In this document: one piece after another, positions 1-6,485 of the stretch
Numbering within the stretch: position 1 is the first letter of the stretch
How the letters are laid out: the number at the start of each line of letters is the position of its first letter
Assembly (NCBI GenBank): GCA_028696365.1
Contig: JAQVHG010000084.1
Span: 1-8,485 of the forward strand
Source: Methanofollis sp.
GTDB lineage: Archaea; Halobacteriota; Methanomicrobia; Methanomicrobiales; Methanofollaceae
DNA length: 8,485 nucleotides
Direction of reading: 5' to 3'
Notes under the pieces: model-generated
Told to the model about the DNA's origin: nothing
Seen by the model: the letters and a program-made list of their open reading frames with translations, nothing else
Database searches by the model: none
Translations under genes and position numbers: made by a program

Positions 1-3000
1 GTCCTCGTCGCCGTCGCACTGCCCGCAGAAGATCCCGTTTGCCGCAAGGGTATGGTCCTCGGCGACGGTCAGGCAGTAGACCGCATCGTCTGGACACTTA
101 AGATAGTCCACCCTGGTCACGGTGTCAGAGACGACGCCCCCGCCCTCCATTACCGGGACGCGGTCGCCGACCTTCACCTCCATCGCCATGATCTTCCTGA
201 GATAGCAGAGGTCCCAGACCAGCATCGTGTGCTCGGGCGTCACCTCCAGGCTCCGGCCCCGTGCCGTCTCGAACCTGATGAGGTGGTTGGGGGCCCGGTG
301 AACAGAGACCGCGGTCACCCGGCGGGGGCGGACATTGCCCTGCGAGTCGACGGCGAGGACGGTGGCCCGGCGTTTTGGTTCTGACCAGTGAGTCCCGGCC
401 TGGTCCAGGCCAGGGCGTGAGAGGTCGAAGTTCTCAAGCACGAACTGGCTGACCGGCACCTCGCGCCAGCGCCCTTCCTCCATCACCCTGATCTGGGTGT
501 CGCCTTGGAAACAGTTGCGCCGTTTGGCCGCATGGAAGAAGGGGTGGGCGTAGCCGACCTGCGCCTTCGTAAACCCGATGAGGCGACAGAGCACTCCGGC
601 ACTCGTGTGCGGCGCGAGCCCCATGAGCATCTGCCCGATGAGGTCTCCTGGTTTTTTCGCATTGTAAAACCGCGGGAGCCCGTAGAAGCGTTCGAGGAGG
701 TCGTCGACGAAGTGGGAGACCCGCAAGAGCCACTCGCCGCAGAGCTCGGAGACCATGATGTCCTGGCACCGCAGTTCAAGGACCTGGTCTGGCCTGGTCA
801 GTTCGACGCCATTGTAGTCAAGGGTGTAGCCGATCGCCCTGAGTTGCTCGACGCTCGCCCCCACCTCCTGCGGACGGAAGTGGGTGACAGGAAGATCGAT
901 CATGTCGTAGCGGACGGTGCCGTCCTTGAAGACGTAGAGACCATTGAGAGCGCGGAGAATCCCCTTTTCAAGCGGCTCCACCGTCCGCTCGGCTGAGATC
1001 ATGCCCTTGACGCCCTTGACCAGTTTCAAAGCATTGTGGTTCATCTGAAGGGCCTTGAGGGCCTCGTCGTACTCCTCCTTGATCGGGAGGTCCACCTCCT
1101 GGAGACATACTGTCGCCCCTTCGCAGACCGGGCAGATCCGTCCTGGGGTCTCGCGGTTGCATTTGGGGCACCGCCAGACCGGGTCGGTATGCCCACCGCA
1201 GGAGGGACAGCGGTTCTTGAAGGTGACCTCTCCGCAGGCGGCACACCGACGCTCGCCGACTTCGGCATGAATCGTCCCGCCGTCCCTGTTGCTCCTTGGC
1301 CGATACGATCCAGCTGTTTGGACAGAACGCCGCGCTCCTCCCGCCTCGCCGACAGGGAAGAGCACATGAGGTGCGGGTTTCATCTCACGCGGTTTGGACT
1401 TGCCTGGTCGGCCCATCCGTCCCCCGATCCTGGTCCCGCCTCGCGACCTGACGGTGAGCCCTGAGAGATGGGAGACGAGGTCGAGGGAGGGGCCTTCTGG
1501 AGCGTCTTCCCAGACTGGCCTTTTTTCAAGAGTGAGGGTGAGCCCAAGGCAGGCCAGGAAGGCCAGGTAGGTCCTGATAACTACCTCGCCTTCCTCAATG
1601 GTGCGCGGGATGAGGAGCACGTCCAGCACCTCCCTGAGTTCTGGGCTGTCCTCGATCCTGAGTGCACCCCCCTCGATCTGGCCGTGGACCAAGACCTCGT
1701 CGGCAAGCCACCTGATCTGGGCAGGGTCAAGATCGTCCCAGTACCATGTGTAGTCTGGGTGAAGAGGGGCGCCTTCCAGGGCGAACTCGATCGCCTCGAT
1801 CTCGCTCTCAGGATGGCGGGGACCACCTTCAAGGAGCCACCACTCCTCGCAATAGGTCGGTGGGATGAGGGGGTGGTTGTTCTCCAGGAACTCCCCGTAA
1901 CTGATCAAGATCTCCCCGATGTCCAGGATCTTCTCGATCTGCGGGATGATCTGGTTCGCTTCCTCGGCATCGTCGACCCGTCGCACCTCTCCTGATTTCA
2001 GACGGACCGTCGGCCCCTCGATGGTGTCGACCGGTACCACCCCAGCCGCCTTGCCAGGGCGTTCTGTCTTCATCTGGGTACCGATCGCAAGATAGTCGCC
2101 AAGGATGTGAAGGGTGGCCGGGTTGAACCCTGCCGCGGCAAACCCGGTGTTCCTGGACCGCCCGTATCTGAGGCGAAATCCACCGGTGCGCATCGGGTAT
2201 GAAAAGACCGGGCGGCCGCCGATGAGGTCGCGGATATACTTGTCTTTCGGGTGGACGCCGGGCTCTTCCTCCTCTTCATCGTCAGAACTCGAAGCCCCGT
2301 CGATGACCTGCTGGAGCCAGTCCCAGCCCTCCATCTTCATCTTCTTGACGTTCTTCATCACCTTTGGGGCCTTGAGGGCCAGCCCCTCGGCGACGACCAG
2401 GCACATCCCGCCTCGCACCGTGTTTGTCTCGACGCGCTCGAGGTTGCGGTATCCAGAGACCTCCTCGCGCTCGGTCGGTTCGCCATCGATACAGACCGGA
2501 CAGTTCTTGATGATCAGCCTGATCTCGTCGTCGCTGGGCATGTACTGCATCGACTGGATGCCGTTGTACTGCTTGAGCTCCTCGACATAGCGCTCCACCT
2601 CTTCGGTCCTAGGCTTGTAGCGGTCGATCCCGATCCGCTGACGGACATAGTCACCGACCAGGACCGAGAGCGCCTGAGCCGTCCCGCCTGCAGAACGGAT
2701 CGGGCCAGCATAATAGATCTTTAGATATTCGGTCCCGTCGTCGTTCTTGCCAAACCCGACCTTGGCGATCCCCTCAGTCGGCGCCGCCACCACTCCTTCG
2801 GTGAGGAGGCCTACCGCTGTCCTGATCGCGTGGTCGGCGACCTCTTCTCGGGTCTTTTCGCCGAACATCTTCGCCGCAAAGTCGTCACCGATCTTGAGGG
2901 AGACCTCTTCACGGGACATCTGGGTTTCGAGTTCCCTGATCCGTGCAGCGACGCCTTTAATCCCAAGAAGAGCCTCGACTCGGTCGCCGAGATCGTTGGC

Positions 3001-3132
3001 CAGCGGGATCTCGATCGTGGTGCGCGGGTCAAAATCTTTGGCCCGTGCCTCCTCTGCCACTTTCAAGACTGTGTTGAGGTTTTTCTCAAGCAGTTTGAAG
3101 TATTCAGCCATCGACGGGGAAACCGCTACCAT
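1..3132 (-). CDS. polC: DNA polymerase D (Pol II) large subunit DP2, partial, intein-containing
   Basis: This is the catalytic subunit of the archaeal replicative polymerase PolD, which pairs with the exonuclease subunit DP1. I translated the minus strand through to position 1 and found no stop, giving 1044 codons; the C-terminal part lies outside the window. The N-terminus (VSPSMAEYF, then RVEALLG and GPIRSAGGTAQ) is typical of DP2. A basic glycine-rich stretch (GGRMGRPGKSK, about residues 570-580) precedes four CxxC pairs at Cys 630/633, 642/645, 655/658 and 667/670, which fit two zinc sites. The segment around 845-873 ends in FFHAAKRRN and leads into the active site CDGDED, whose two aspartates bind the catalytic metals. 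A 165-residue intein interrupts the protein exactly between N873 and that motif. The start is uncertain. I chose ATG 3132 because family-like sequence begins there. An in-frame ATG at 3174 adds 14 residues, and neither has a clear Shine-Dalgarno site. Subunit identity is certain; the start is not. Confidence 0.96.
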   Translation of the reverse strand, partial: MVAVSPSMAEYFKLLEKNLNTVLKVAEEARAKDFDPRTTIEIPLANDLGDRVEALLGIKGVAARIRELETQMSREEVSLKIGDDFAAKMFGEKTREEVADHAIRTAVGLLTEGVVAAPTEGIAKVGFGKNDDGTEYLKIYYAGPIRSAGGTAQALSVLVGDYVRQRIGIDRYKPRTEEVERYVEELKQYNGIQSMQYMPSDDEIRLIIKNCPVCIDGEPTEREEVSGYRNLERVETNTVRGGMCLVVAEGLALKAPKVMKNVKKMKMEGWDWLQQVIDGASSSDDEEEEEPGVHPKDKYIRDLIGGRPVFSYPMRTGGFRLRYGRSRNTGFAAAGFNPATLHILGDYLAIGTQMKTERPGKAAGVVPVDTIEGPTVRLKSGEVRRVDDAEEANQIIPQIEKILDIGEILISYGEFLENNHPLIPPTYCEEWWLLEGGPRHPESEIEAIEFALEGAPLHPDYTWYWDDLDPAQIRWLADEVLVHGQIEGGALRIEDSPELREVLDVLLIPRTIEEGEVVIRTYLAFLACLGLTLTLEKRPVWEDAPEGPSLDLVSHLSGLTVRSRGGTRIGGRMGRPGKSKPREMKPAPHVLFPVGEAGGARRSVQTAGSYRPRSNRDGGTIHAEVGERRCAACGEVTFKNRCPSCGGHTDPVWRCPKCNRETPGRICPVCEGATVCLQEVDLPIKEEYDEALKALQMNHNALKLVKGVKGMISAERTVEPLEKGILRALNGLYVFKDGTVRYDMIDLPVTHFRPQEVGASVEQLRAIGYTLDYNGVELTRPDQVLELRCQDIMVSELCGEWLLRVSHFVDDLLERFYGLPRFYNAKKPGDLIGQMLMGLAPHTSAGVLCRLIGFTKAQVGYAHPFFHAAKRRNCFQGDTQIRVMEEGRWREVPVSQFVLENFDLSRPGLDQAGTHWSEPKRRATVLAVDSQGNVRPRRVTAVSVHRAPNHLIRFETARGRSLEVTPEHTMLVWDLCYLRKIMAMEVKVGDRVPVMEGGGVVSDTVTRVDYLKCPDDAVYCLTVAEDHTLAANGIFCGQCDGDED
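19..513 (-). other. Mini-intein inserted in the PolC active site (PolII intein)
   Basis: This is an in-frame protein-splicing element of 165 residues, from Cys1 (codon 513-511) to Gln165 (codon 21-19). Upstream is the host sequence HAAKRRN and downstream the host Cys+1 of CDGDED; joining them restores the continuous DP2 motif NCDGDED. Intein blocks are visible. Block A is CFQGDTQIRVM. Block B is GRSLEVTPEHTMLV, with the TxxH pair Thr92/His95. Block F is VYCLTVAEDHTLAANG, with His154. Block G is NGIFCGQ. Only about 40 residues separate blocks B and F and no LAGLIDADG motif is present, so there is no homing endonuclease. The C-terminal residue is Gln rather than Asn, the penultimate residue is Gly rather than His, and the usual block F Asp is Cys147. 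Inteins at this same PolC site are known in Pyrococcus abyssi, where C-terminal Gln also occurs and splicing works, and in some methanogens. Its codon use looks like that of the host gene, suggesting long residence. Splicing activity is inferred. Confidence 0.93.
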
Positions 3133-3422
3133 GGGGATCAAGTCGTCGGCTGGGACAATAATGGTTGGTGCCATCGAGTCTTGATGAGATTCTCGGCTCT
3201 GTAGAATCAGGCATGAACCTTGGGCTCAAGCATACGAGATGAAAATGATCGTGGGTCTCTAGGGTGTTTGGATCCGTGTTCACCTTTCAGAGCAAGACAC
3301 CATGTGAGATCACCGCCACATTGCCGCTCCACCCAATCCTTATCGTGGGGGCTCAGGGGGTGCAATCCTCGGCGCGAGATGTTGGTGGAGGTTCTGCGAT
3401 TGAGGGCGGCATGTTCTGATCG

Positions 3423-3610
3423 TCATGCCTTCACTCACTATACGTGCCGGGGGCTCTGCCCCCGGACCCCCGGGAATGAGGATAGGGCTGGGAAGGCAGA
3501 ATAGATGACATGACAATCAGGGGCTGCCGTCCTCGACCTATCGTGTGGCGGGGAGTTCGGAGGGCACGCCCTCCGCCAGAGAGATCCATCCAGAGGGTTT
3601 CTACAGAGCC
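3423..3610. repeat. Dispersed intergenic repeat, copy 1 (two GC-rich hairpins)
   Basis: This is the longest copy of a repeat seen three times between polC and the phosphoesterase gene. It opens with a perfect 8-bp hairpin, CCGGGGGC-TCT-GCCCCCGG (3447-3465). GGGAAGGCAGAAT follows (about 3490-3502), then a block ending CTCGACCTATCGTGT. A second perfect 8-bp hairpin, CGGAGGGC-AC-GCCCTCCG, lies at 3558-3575, and the copy closes with ATCCAGAGGGTTTCTACAGA (about 3589-3608). The first half matches copy 2 and the second half matches copy 3. It encodes no recognisable protein. It could be a palindromic REP-like or MITE-like element, or a family of structured transcribed elements. Copy number elsewhere in the genome is unknown. 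Confidence 0.7.
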
Positions 3611-3782
3611 CATTATACAAACCGCTTGGGTTGAACGTCAGGATCATTTTCATGGTAAATCTTCATAGATCTCTCAGAGTGACCCTCTGAACACTTGCCT
3701 TCCTTCGCCGTTTGTGTCGGAGTAGATCGCGAAGGATAATAGTTGAAGAGATCCTCATCTCTTTGTAGCGCAACCATGCATC

Positions 3783-3960
3783 CATCGCCTTCCCTTACAC
3801 TCCTGCCGGGGGCTCTGTCCCCGGGCCCCCAGGATTGCGATTAGGTCGGGAAGGCTGCATAATGACCATGCCGAGGGGGTGCGGTCCCTGTCACTCTTCA
3901 TAAGAAGGGGTTCTGGGGGGCAGCAAGCCCTCCGGTCGAGGATAGGGTTCAGAATCCCTA
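3783..3960. repeat. Dispersed intergenic repeat, copy 2
   Basis: This second copy shares with copy 1 an order of landmarks. A CAT-CGCCTTC lead-in comes first, then a GC-rich hairpin CCGGGGGC-TCT-GTCCCCGG (3806-3824, with one G-T pair in place of the G-C pair of copy 1), then GGGAAGGC, CATAATGACCATG and a CCCTCCGG tract. The change from G-C to G-T in the stem keeps the pairing, which hints that structure is maintained. The distal half is more diverged than in copies 1 and 3, ending near GGTTCAGAATCCC. Confidence 0.6.
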
Positions 3961-4062
3961 GAAGGAAGTGCTTTGGTTCAAGGAGATGTTCACTAAGAGT
4001 GTTTTGGGATATGCTCTCGTTATGGGTGCGAGCGTGGTTCTTCTGCTTTCCACATCTTCGAG

Positions 4063-4169
4063 CCGGGAAGGCAGAATCAATGACCATGACGGGGGGATTG
4101 CTGTCCTTGACCTTATCGTGTCAGTGGCATGCCCTTCACCTGAGAGAGTTATCCAGAGGGATTCTACAA
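4063..4169. repeat. Dispersed intergenic repeat, copy 3 (5' truncated)
   Basis: This copy lacks the first GC-rich hairpin and begins at CCGGGAAGGCAGAATC. It then follows copy 1 closely: ATGACCATGAC, GCTGTCCTTGACC, TTATCGTGT, and finally ATCCAGAGGGATTCTACAAA. The second hairpin is largely lost: GGCATGCC remains, but the outer pairs do not form. It ends just before the oligo-A run that forms the terminator of the minus-strand gene to the right, so part of it is probably transcribed as that gene's 3' end. Confidence 0.65.
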
Positions 4170-4200
4170 AACTGAAAAAAGAGATCTCGAAGAGAGCATC
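4168..4200 (-). terminator. Oligo-T terminator of the phosphoesterase gene
   Basis: Read on the minus strand, the sequence starting about 26 bases after the phosphoesterase stop codon is GCTCTCTTCGAGATCTC followed by six T (4180-4175), CAG and four T. Archaeal RNA polymerase terminates readily on such T runs. The palindrome GAGATCTC (4181-4188) just before the run may add a short hairpin. No other T run of this quality follows the gene. Confidence 0.55.
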
Positions 4201-4226
4201 ATCACTCCCTCCCTTGGTCAACGATT

Positions 4227-5144
4227 TTACCCTGCCTTCACTTCCATCCCCGTCGGCGAGGGGGCGATCATCACGATCTCGGGGGGGTTGTTCAGGCGCA
4301 GGTCGGTCTGCAGGTTCGAGGTCCCGATCCCGCGGCTGATATAGACTGGGGTCTCGCCCTTCTGGAAGAGTCCTGAAAGTTCCAGATATCCGGCGTCGTT
4401 CAACTCCTTTACACCCGGGATCATGACCTGACCGCCATGGGTGTGGCCCGCGAGGATGAGGTCGGCGTCCCAGTCTGCCCGACACTCGGGCTCATGGATC
4501 AGGTAGATGGTGAAGGCGTCGGTTTCAGGCACCTCGGGGGGGTCGGCCATCCCGGCCCACCCGTCGTCGACGCCGACGATCCGCAGGGGGGTGCCGTCGA
4601 CATCGAGGTCCACATACTCGTTTCGCAACACATGGACTCCGGCACTCTCGAGTTCTGCGGTCAGGTCGTCGGCAAGTTTGGTATCGGTGGTCTCGTCCCT
4701 GAGCATGCTCATATCGTATCCGTCTACGCTCCGGTCGGTCCCTGAGATTGCTAGCACCTTCTGCAGGCCGCTGACCGTGCTCACCCCTGACTTATAATCG
4801 TGGTTGCCGAGGATGGCATAGACCGGGGCGTCGACCTCCCGCCAGACCTGCTGGAGGGAGAGGTCAGGTTCCTCGCCATAGACAAAGTCCCCGCCGATGA
4901 GCACGACCGAGGGGTGCATGGCATTGATCTCCTGGATCATCCCTCTCACATGGTCGAGGTTCTCTTCCTTCAAGTGCGGGTCGGCGATGAAGACCACGCC
5001 CTCAGGCGCCCCTTCGATGGCAAGGGTGGTGGTGGAACTGGTCTGCCCCTCCCATGCCATATAAGTAAAGAGCACTGGGGAGCAGATGACGAGGCCGATG
5101 ACCATGATATATCTGGTCTTCAGGTCAGGTAGTCTCAAGTTCAT
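4227..5144 (-). CDS. Membrane-anchored calcineurin-like metallophosphoesterase (YkuE/YaeI-type)
   Basis: The 305-residue protein has the full set of metal-binding motifs of the two-metal phosphoesterase fold: D55-x-H57 (ADPHL), GGD86F, GN114HD, H217 in IHEPE, and GH234TH236GGQ. The C-terminal ending (YISRGIGTSN followed by LRLNNPPEIVMI) is characteristic of the YkuE/YaeI subgroup, some of whose members act on phosphodiesters or lipid-linked phosphates. The substrate here cannot be told from sequence. Residues 12-30 form one hydrophobic segment after a short basic start, so the enzyme is probably anchored with its catalytic domain outside the cytoplasm. Length is normal for the family. ATG 5144 is chosen because the membrane segment follows at once and a TATA-like box lies about 40 bases upstream. 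It is transcribed alone, divergently from endA, and no neighbour suggests a pathway. Confidence 0.9.
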   Translation of the reverse strand: MNLRLPDLKTRYIMVIGLVICSPVLFTYMAWEGQTSSTTTLAIEGAPEGVVFIADPHLKEENLDHVRGMIQEINAMHPSVVLIGGDFVYGEEPDLSLQQVWREVDAPVYAILGNHDYKSGVSTVSGLQKVLAISGTDRSVDGYDMSMLRDETTDTKLADDLTAELESAGVHVLRNEYVDLDVDGTPLRIVGVDDGWAGMADPPEVPETDAFTIYLIHEPECRADWDADLILAGHTHGGQVMIPGVKELNDAGYLELSGLFQKGETPVYISRGIGTSNLQTDLRLNNPPEIVMIAPSPTGMEVKAG

Positions 5145-5178
5145 GGATGATCTTCCCTTGGATCGCGGTTGACCTGTG

Positions 5179-5190
5179 GGATATAAAGGT
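5179..5190 (-). promoter_or_regulatory. TATA-like box for the phosphoesterase gene
   Basis: The minus strand reads ACCTTTATATCC here, with the centre about 40 bases before ATG 5144. With archaeal spacing of about 25 bases to the transcription start, the leader would be roughly a dozen bases long. A weak GGGAAG lies within that leader (about 5154-5159). Confidence 0.5.
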
Positions 5191-5426
5191 GGTGGGGTGG
5201 CGGCATGGGAGTCGGCCCGGCAAGACCGAGGATTTATGGCAGAATCATGGAATATGGAAATTTTAACGATATGATCAGATTAATATATCACGAGAATTGT
5301 GTGGCATGCAAGAGGAGAGGGCAGGGGGATTTTTCGCCGACCCGCCTGCCGCGGCCGCGCCCACCTGGTATATCCACCTGCCGGTCGGAGAAAAAAGACG
5401 CCTGTCCGCGGTCTGGCAATTCCCTA

Positions 5427-5437
5427 TCCTATTTAAC
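5427..5437 (+). promoter_or_regulatory. TATA-like box for the endA-trpS-pheS operon
   Basis: TCCTATTTAAC has its centre about 32 bases before the GTG start of endA. Archaeal promoters start transcription about 25 bases after the TATA box, so the mRNA would begin only a few bases before the start codon. This agrees with the absence of any Shine-Dalgarno sequence there and suggests leaderless or nearly leaderless translation. Confidence 0.5.
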
Positions 5438-5463
5438 CCCTGCCCCCCCAGTACTCTCCTTAC

Positions 5464-6477
5464 GTGAAGGCGAGATTTGACGGTACCTGGCTCTGGCTCG
5501 GGCAGGACGGGCTCTCTCTCTATGAGAGCGGGGGCTACGGCCGGCCTGGCAAGGGGAAACTCCGCCTCGCTCCAGAGGAGGGGCTCTACCTCCTGGTGCG
5601 CAGGCGGATCGAACTGCCCGGCTACGACTTCGAGAGGCTCCTGCAGGAACTCTCAGAGGACCCGGTCTTCTTCAGGCGATACCTTGTCTACCGCGACCTG
5701 CGGGAACGGGGCTACGCTCTCCAGACCGGGCCGCATGACTTTAGGGTCTTTCGGCGTGGCGAGCGTCCTGGCAAAGGACAGTCCTATTACTTGGTGCGGG
5801 TGCTTGCCGAGCGCGACCTCGTCGACTTTGCCCGCGTCACCGCCGAGGTGGAGACCGCGGGGAATATGCGAAAAACCTACCTCATCGCCGCCGTCGACGA
5901 CGAGGGCGAACTCACCTACTATGAGGTGAAGGTCGACCATATCGCCGGACCTGATGACAAGACTCCGGCTGGGAAAGAGACGGCCAGTGGCGAGGCCTTT
6001 GGCCCGGTCGCATTGGTCAGGGCCGACGACGCTCCATGGCTTGACGCGGAGGGTTATGGCAAACCCCTCGACCAGGAGCGGATGATGCTCTCCCCAGCCG
6101 AGGTGCTCTATCTCATGGACGAGGGGAGACTTGCGCTCACTGAGAAGGGCACTCCCCTCTCCCGCGAGGCCTATCATGCCATCGCCGCCGAGGCGGATAG
6201 TGAGATCACCGAAAAGACCGCGCTCTACACCGACCTCCGCCGGCGCGGCTATGCCCCCAAGACTGGGTACAAGTTTGGGCACCACTTCAGGGTCTATGGC
6301 GGCGGGGTCAAGCACTCCCTAATGCTCGCTCACGCCGTCCCGGCCGGGACGACACTCACCATGGCGGCGATCTCTCGATCAGTCCGCCTGTCACACAGTG
6401 TCAAAAAGAAGATGTTGTTTGGTTGTGTACATAACAACGATATCAGGTATATCGAGTTTGCACGAATAAAAATGTGA
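5464..6477 (+). CDS. endA: tRNA-splicing endonuclease EndA, long homodimeric type
   Basis: EndA cuts introns from pre-tRNAs at bulge-helix-bulge structures. At 337 residues this is the long archaeal form with two tandem EndA repeats, which works as a homodimer. The C-terminal repeat (about 185-337) is catalytic: GYKFGHHFRVY278 supplies the tyrosine, KH284SLMLAH the histidine, and the lysine run in SVKKKM (314-316) the lysine of the Tyr-His-Lys triad. The N-terminal repeat (about 1-160) keeps the fold signatures HDFRVF and GNMRKTYLIAAVDDEGE, but has Phe for the tyrosine and SYYLV where the histidine would be, so it is the non-catalytic structural copy. The start is GTG. A TAA lies in frame at 5434-5436 and no other ATG/GTG/TTG intervenes. 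The usual Asp of the family's DFRVY is His here. The last 35 or so codons are much more AT-rich than the rest, and the end lacks the usual acidic DDEGD turn. It is the first gene of an operon with trpS and pheS. Confidence 0.93.
   Translation: MKARFDGTWLWLGQDGLSLYESGGYGRPGKGKLRLAPEEGLYLLVRRRIELPGYDFERLLQELSEDPVFFRRYLVYRDLRERGYALQTGPHDFRVFRRGERPGKGQSYYLVRVLAERDLVDFARVTAEVETAGNMRKTYLIAAVDDEGELTYYEVKVDHIAGPDDKTPAGKETASGEAFGPVALVRADDAPWLDAEGYGKPLDQERMMLSPAEVLYLMDEGRLALTEKGTPLSREAYHAIAAEADSEITEKTALYTDLRRRGYAPKTGYKFGHHFRVYGGGVKHSLMLAHAVPAGTTLTMAAISRSVRLSHSVKKKMLFGCVHNNDIRYIEFARIKM
6445..6455 (+). promoter_or_regulatory. Possible internal TATA-like box for trpS
   Basis: AGGTATATCGA lies inside the AT-rich tail of endA. 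Its centre is about 24 bases before GTG 6474 and 36 before ATG 6486. This spacing would allow a separate short-leader transcript for trpS. The match is weak, and operon read-through from the endA promoter is equally possible. Confidence 0.25.
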
Positions 6478-6485
6478 GAATCGAC

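Larger units (their letters stand above)
3175..4226. other. Long intergenic region without a credible gene
   Basis: About 1.05 kb lies between the polC start and the end of the phosphoesterase gene. Open frames here are short, lack family motifs and mostly translate the repeats described separately. GC content is visibly lower than in the flanking genes apart from GC-rich hairpins. I see no tRNA, no rRNA and no regularly spaced CRISPR repeats. The part 3175-3422 must hold the polC promoter, but I find no convincing TATA box in it. The weak CATTATTGT (minus strand, about 3155-3163) sits roughly 26 bases before ATG 3132 and would fit a leaderless transcript from that start. The part 3611-3782 contains two small inverted repeats, TCAGAG/CTCTGA at 3674-3690 and AAGAGAT/ATCTCTT at 3746-3763, of unknown meaning. 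Confidence 0.7.
5145..5463. other. Divergent promoter region with an AT-rich island
   Basis: These 319 bases separate the minus-strand phosphoesterase from the plus-strand endA operon. A TATA-like box lies near each end, described separately. Between them, about 5240-5300 is strikingly AT-rich (TTTTAACGATATG, TTAATATATCAC) in an otherwise GC-rich window. A frame at 5205-5480 can be read across it, but its product (proline/arginine-rich, no motif) looks like chance. The island could bind a regulator or start a small RNA; the sequence alone does not decide. Confidence 0.5.

Noticed and set aside
19..513. Class 3 (WCT) intein
   Set aside because: Block F does have Cys147 at the position used by class 3, but Cys1 is present, block B lacks Trp at the diagnostic place and block G has Cys rather than Thr. 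It is better read as a Cys1 intein.
1036..1464. Plus-strand open frames opposite polC (for example 505-996, 1036-1464, 1468-1995, 2251-2724)
   Set aside because: They are antisense to a continuous DP2 frame full of family motifs, and have no motifs of their own. High GC makes such shadows common.
3239..3653. 12-bp inverted repeat ATGAAAATGATC (3239-3250) / GATCATTTTCAT (3642-3653) as ends of an insertion element
   Set aside because: The match does not extend, there is no transposase or target duplication between or outside the arms, and a single 12-base match in 1 kb may be chance.
3447..3824. CRISPR array in the intergenic repeats
   Set aside because: The repeats are long, diverged, unequally spaced and contain no constant-length spacers.
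3755..4485. Minus-strand frames at 3431-3653, 3755-4087 and 3958-4485 that look alike in translation
   Set aside because: Their similarity comes from the intergenic DNA repeats being read in one frame; one also runs into the phosphoesterase gene out of frame. No evidence of a protein.
5205..5480. A 91-codon plus-strand frame upstream of endA
   Set aside because: It spans both an AT-rich island and the endA promoter, has no ribosome site or motif, and overlaps the start of endA.
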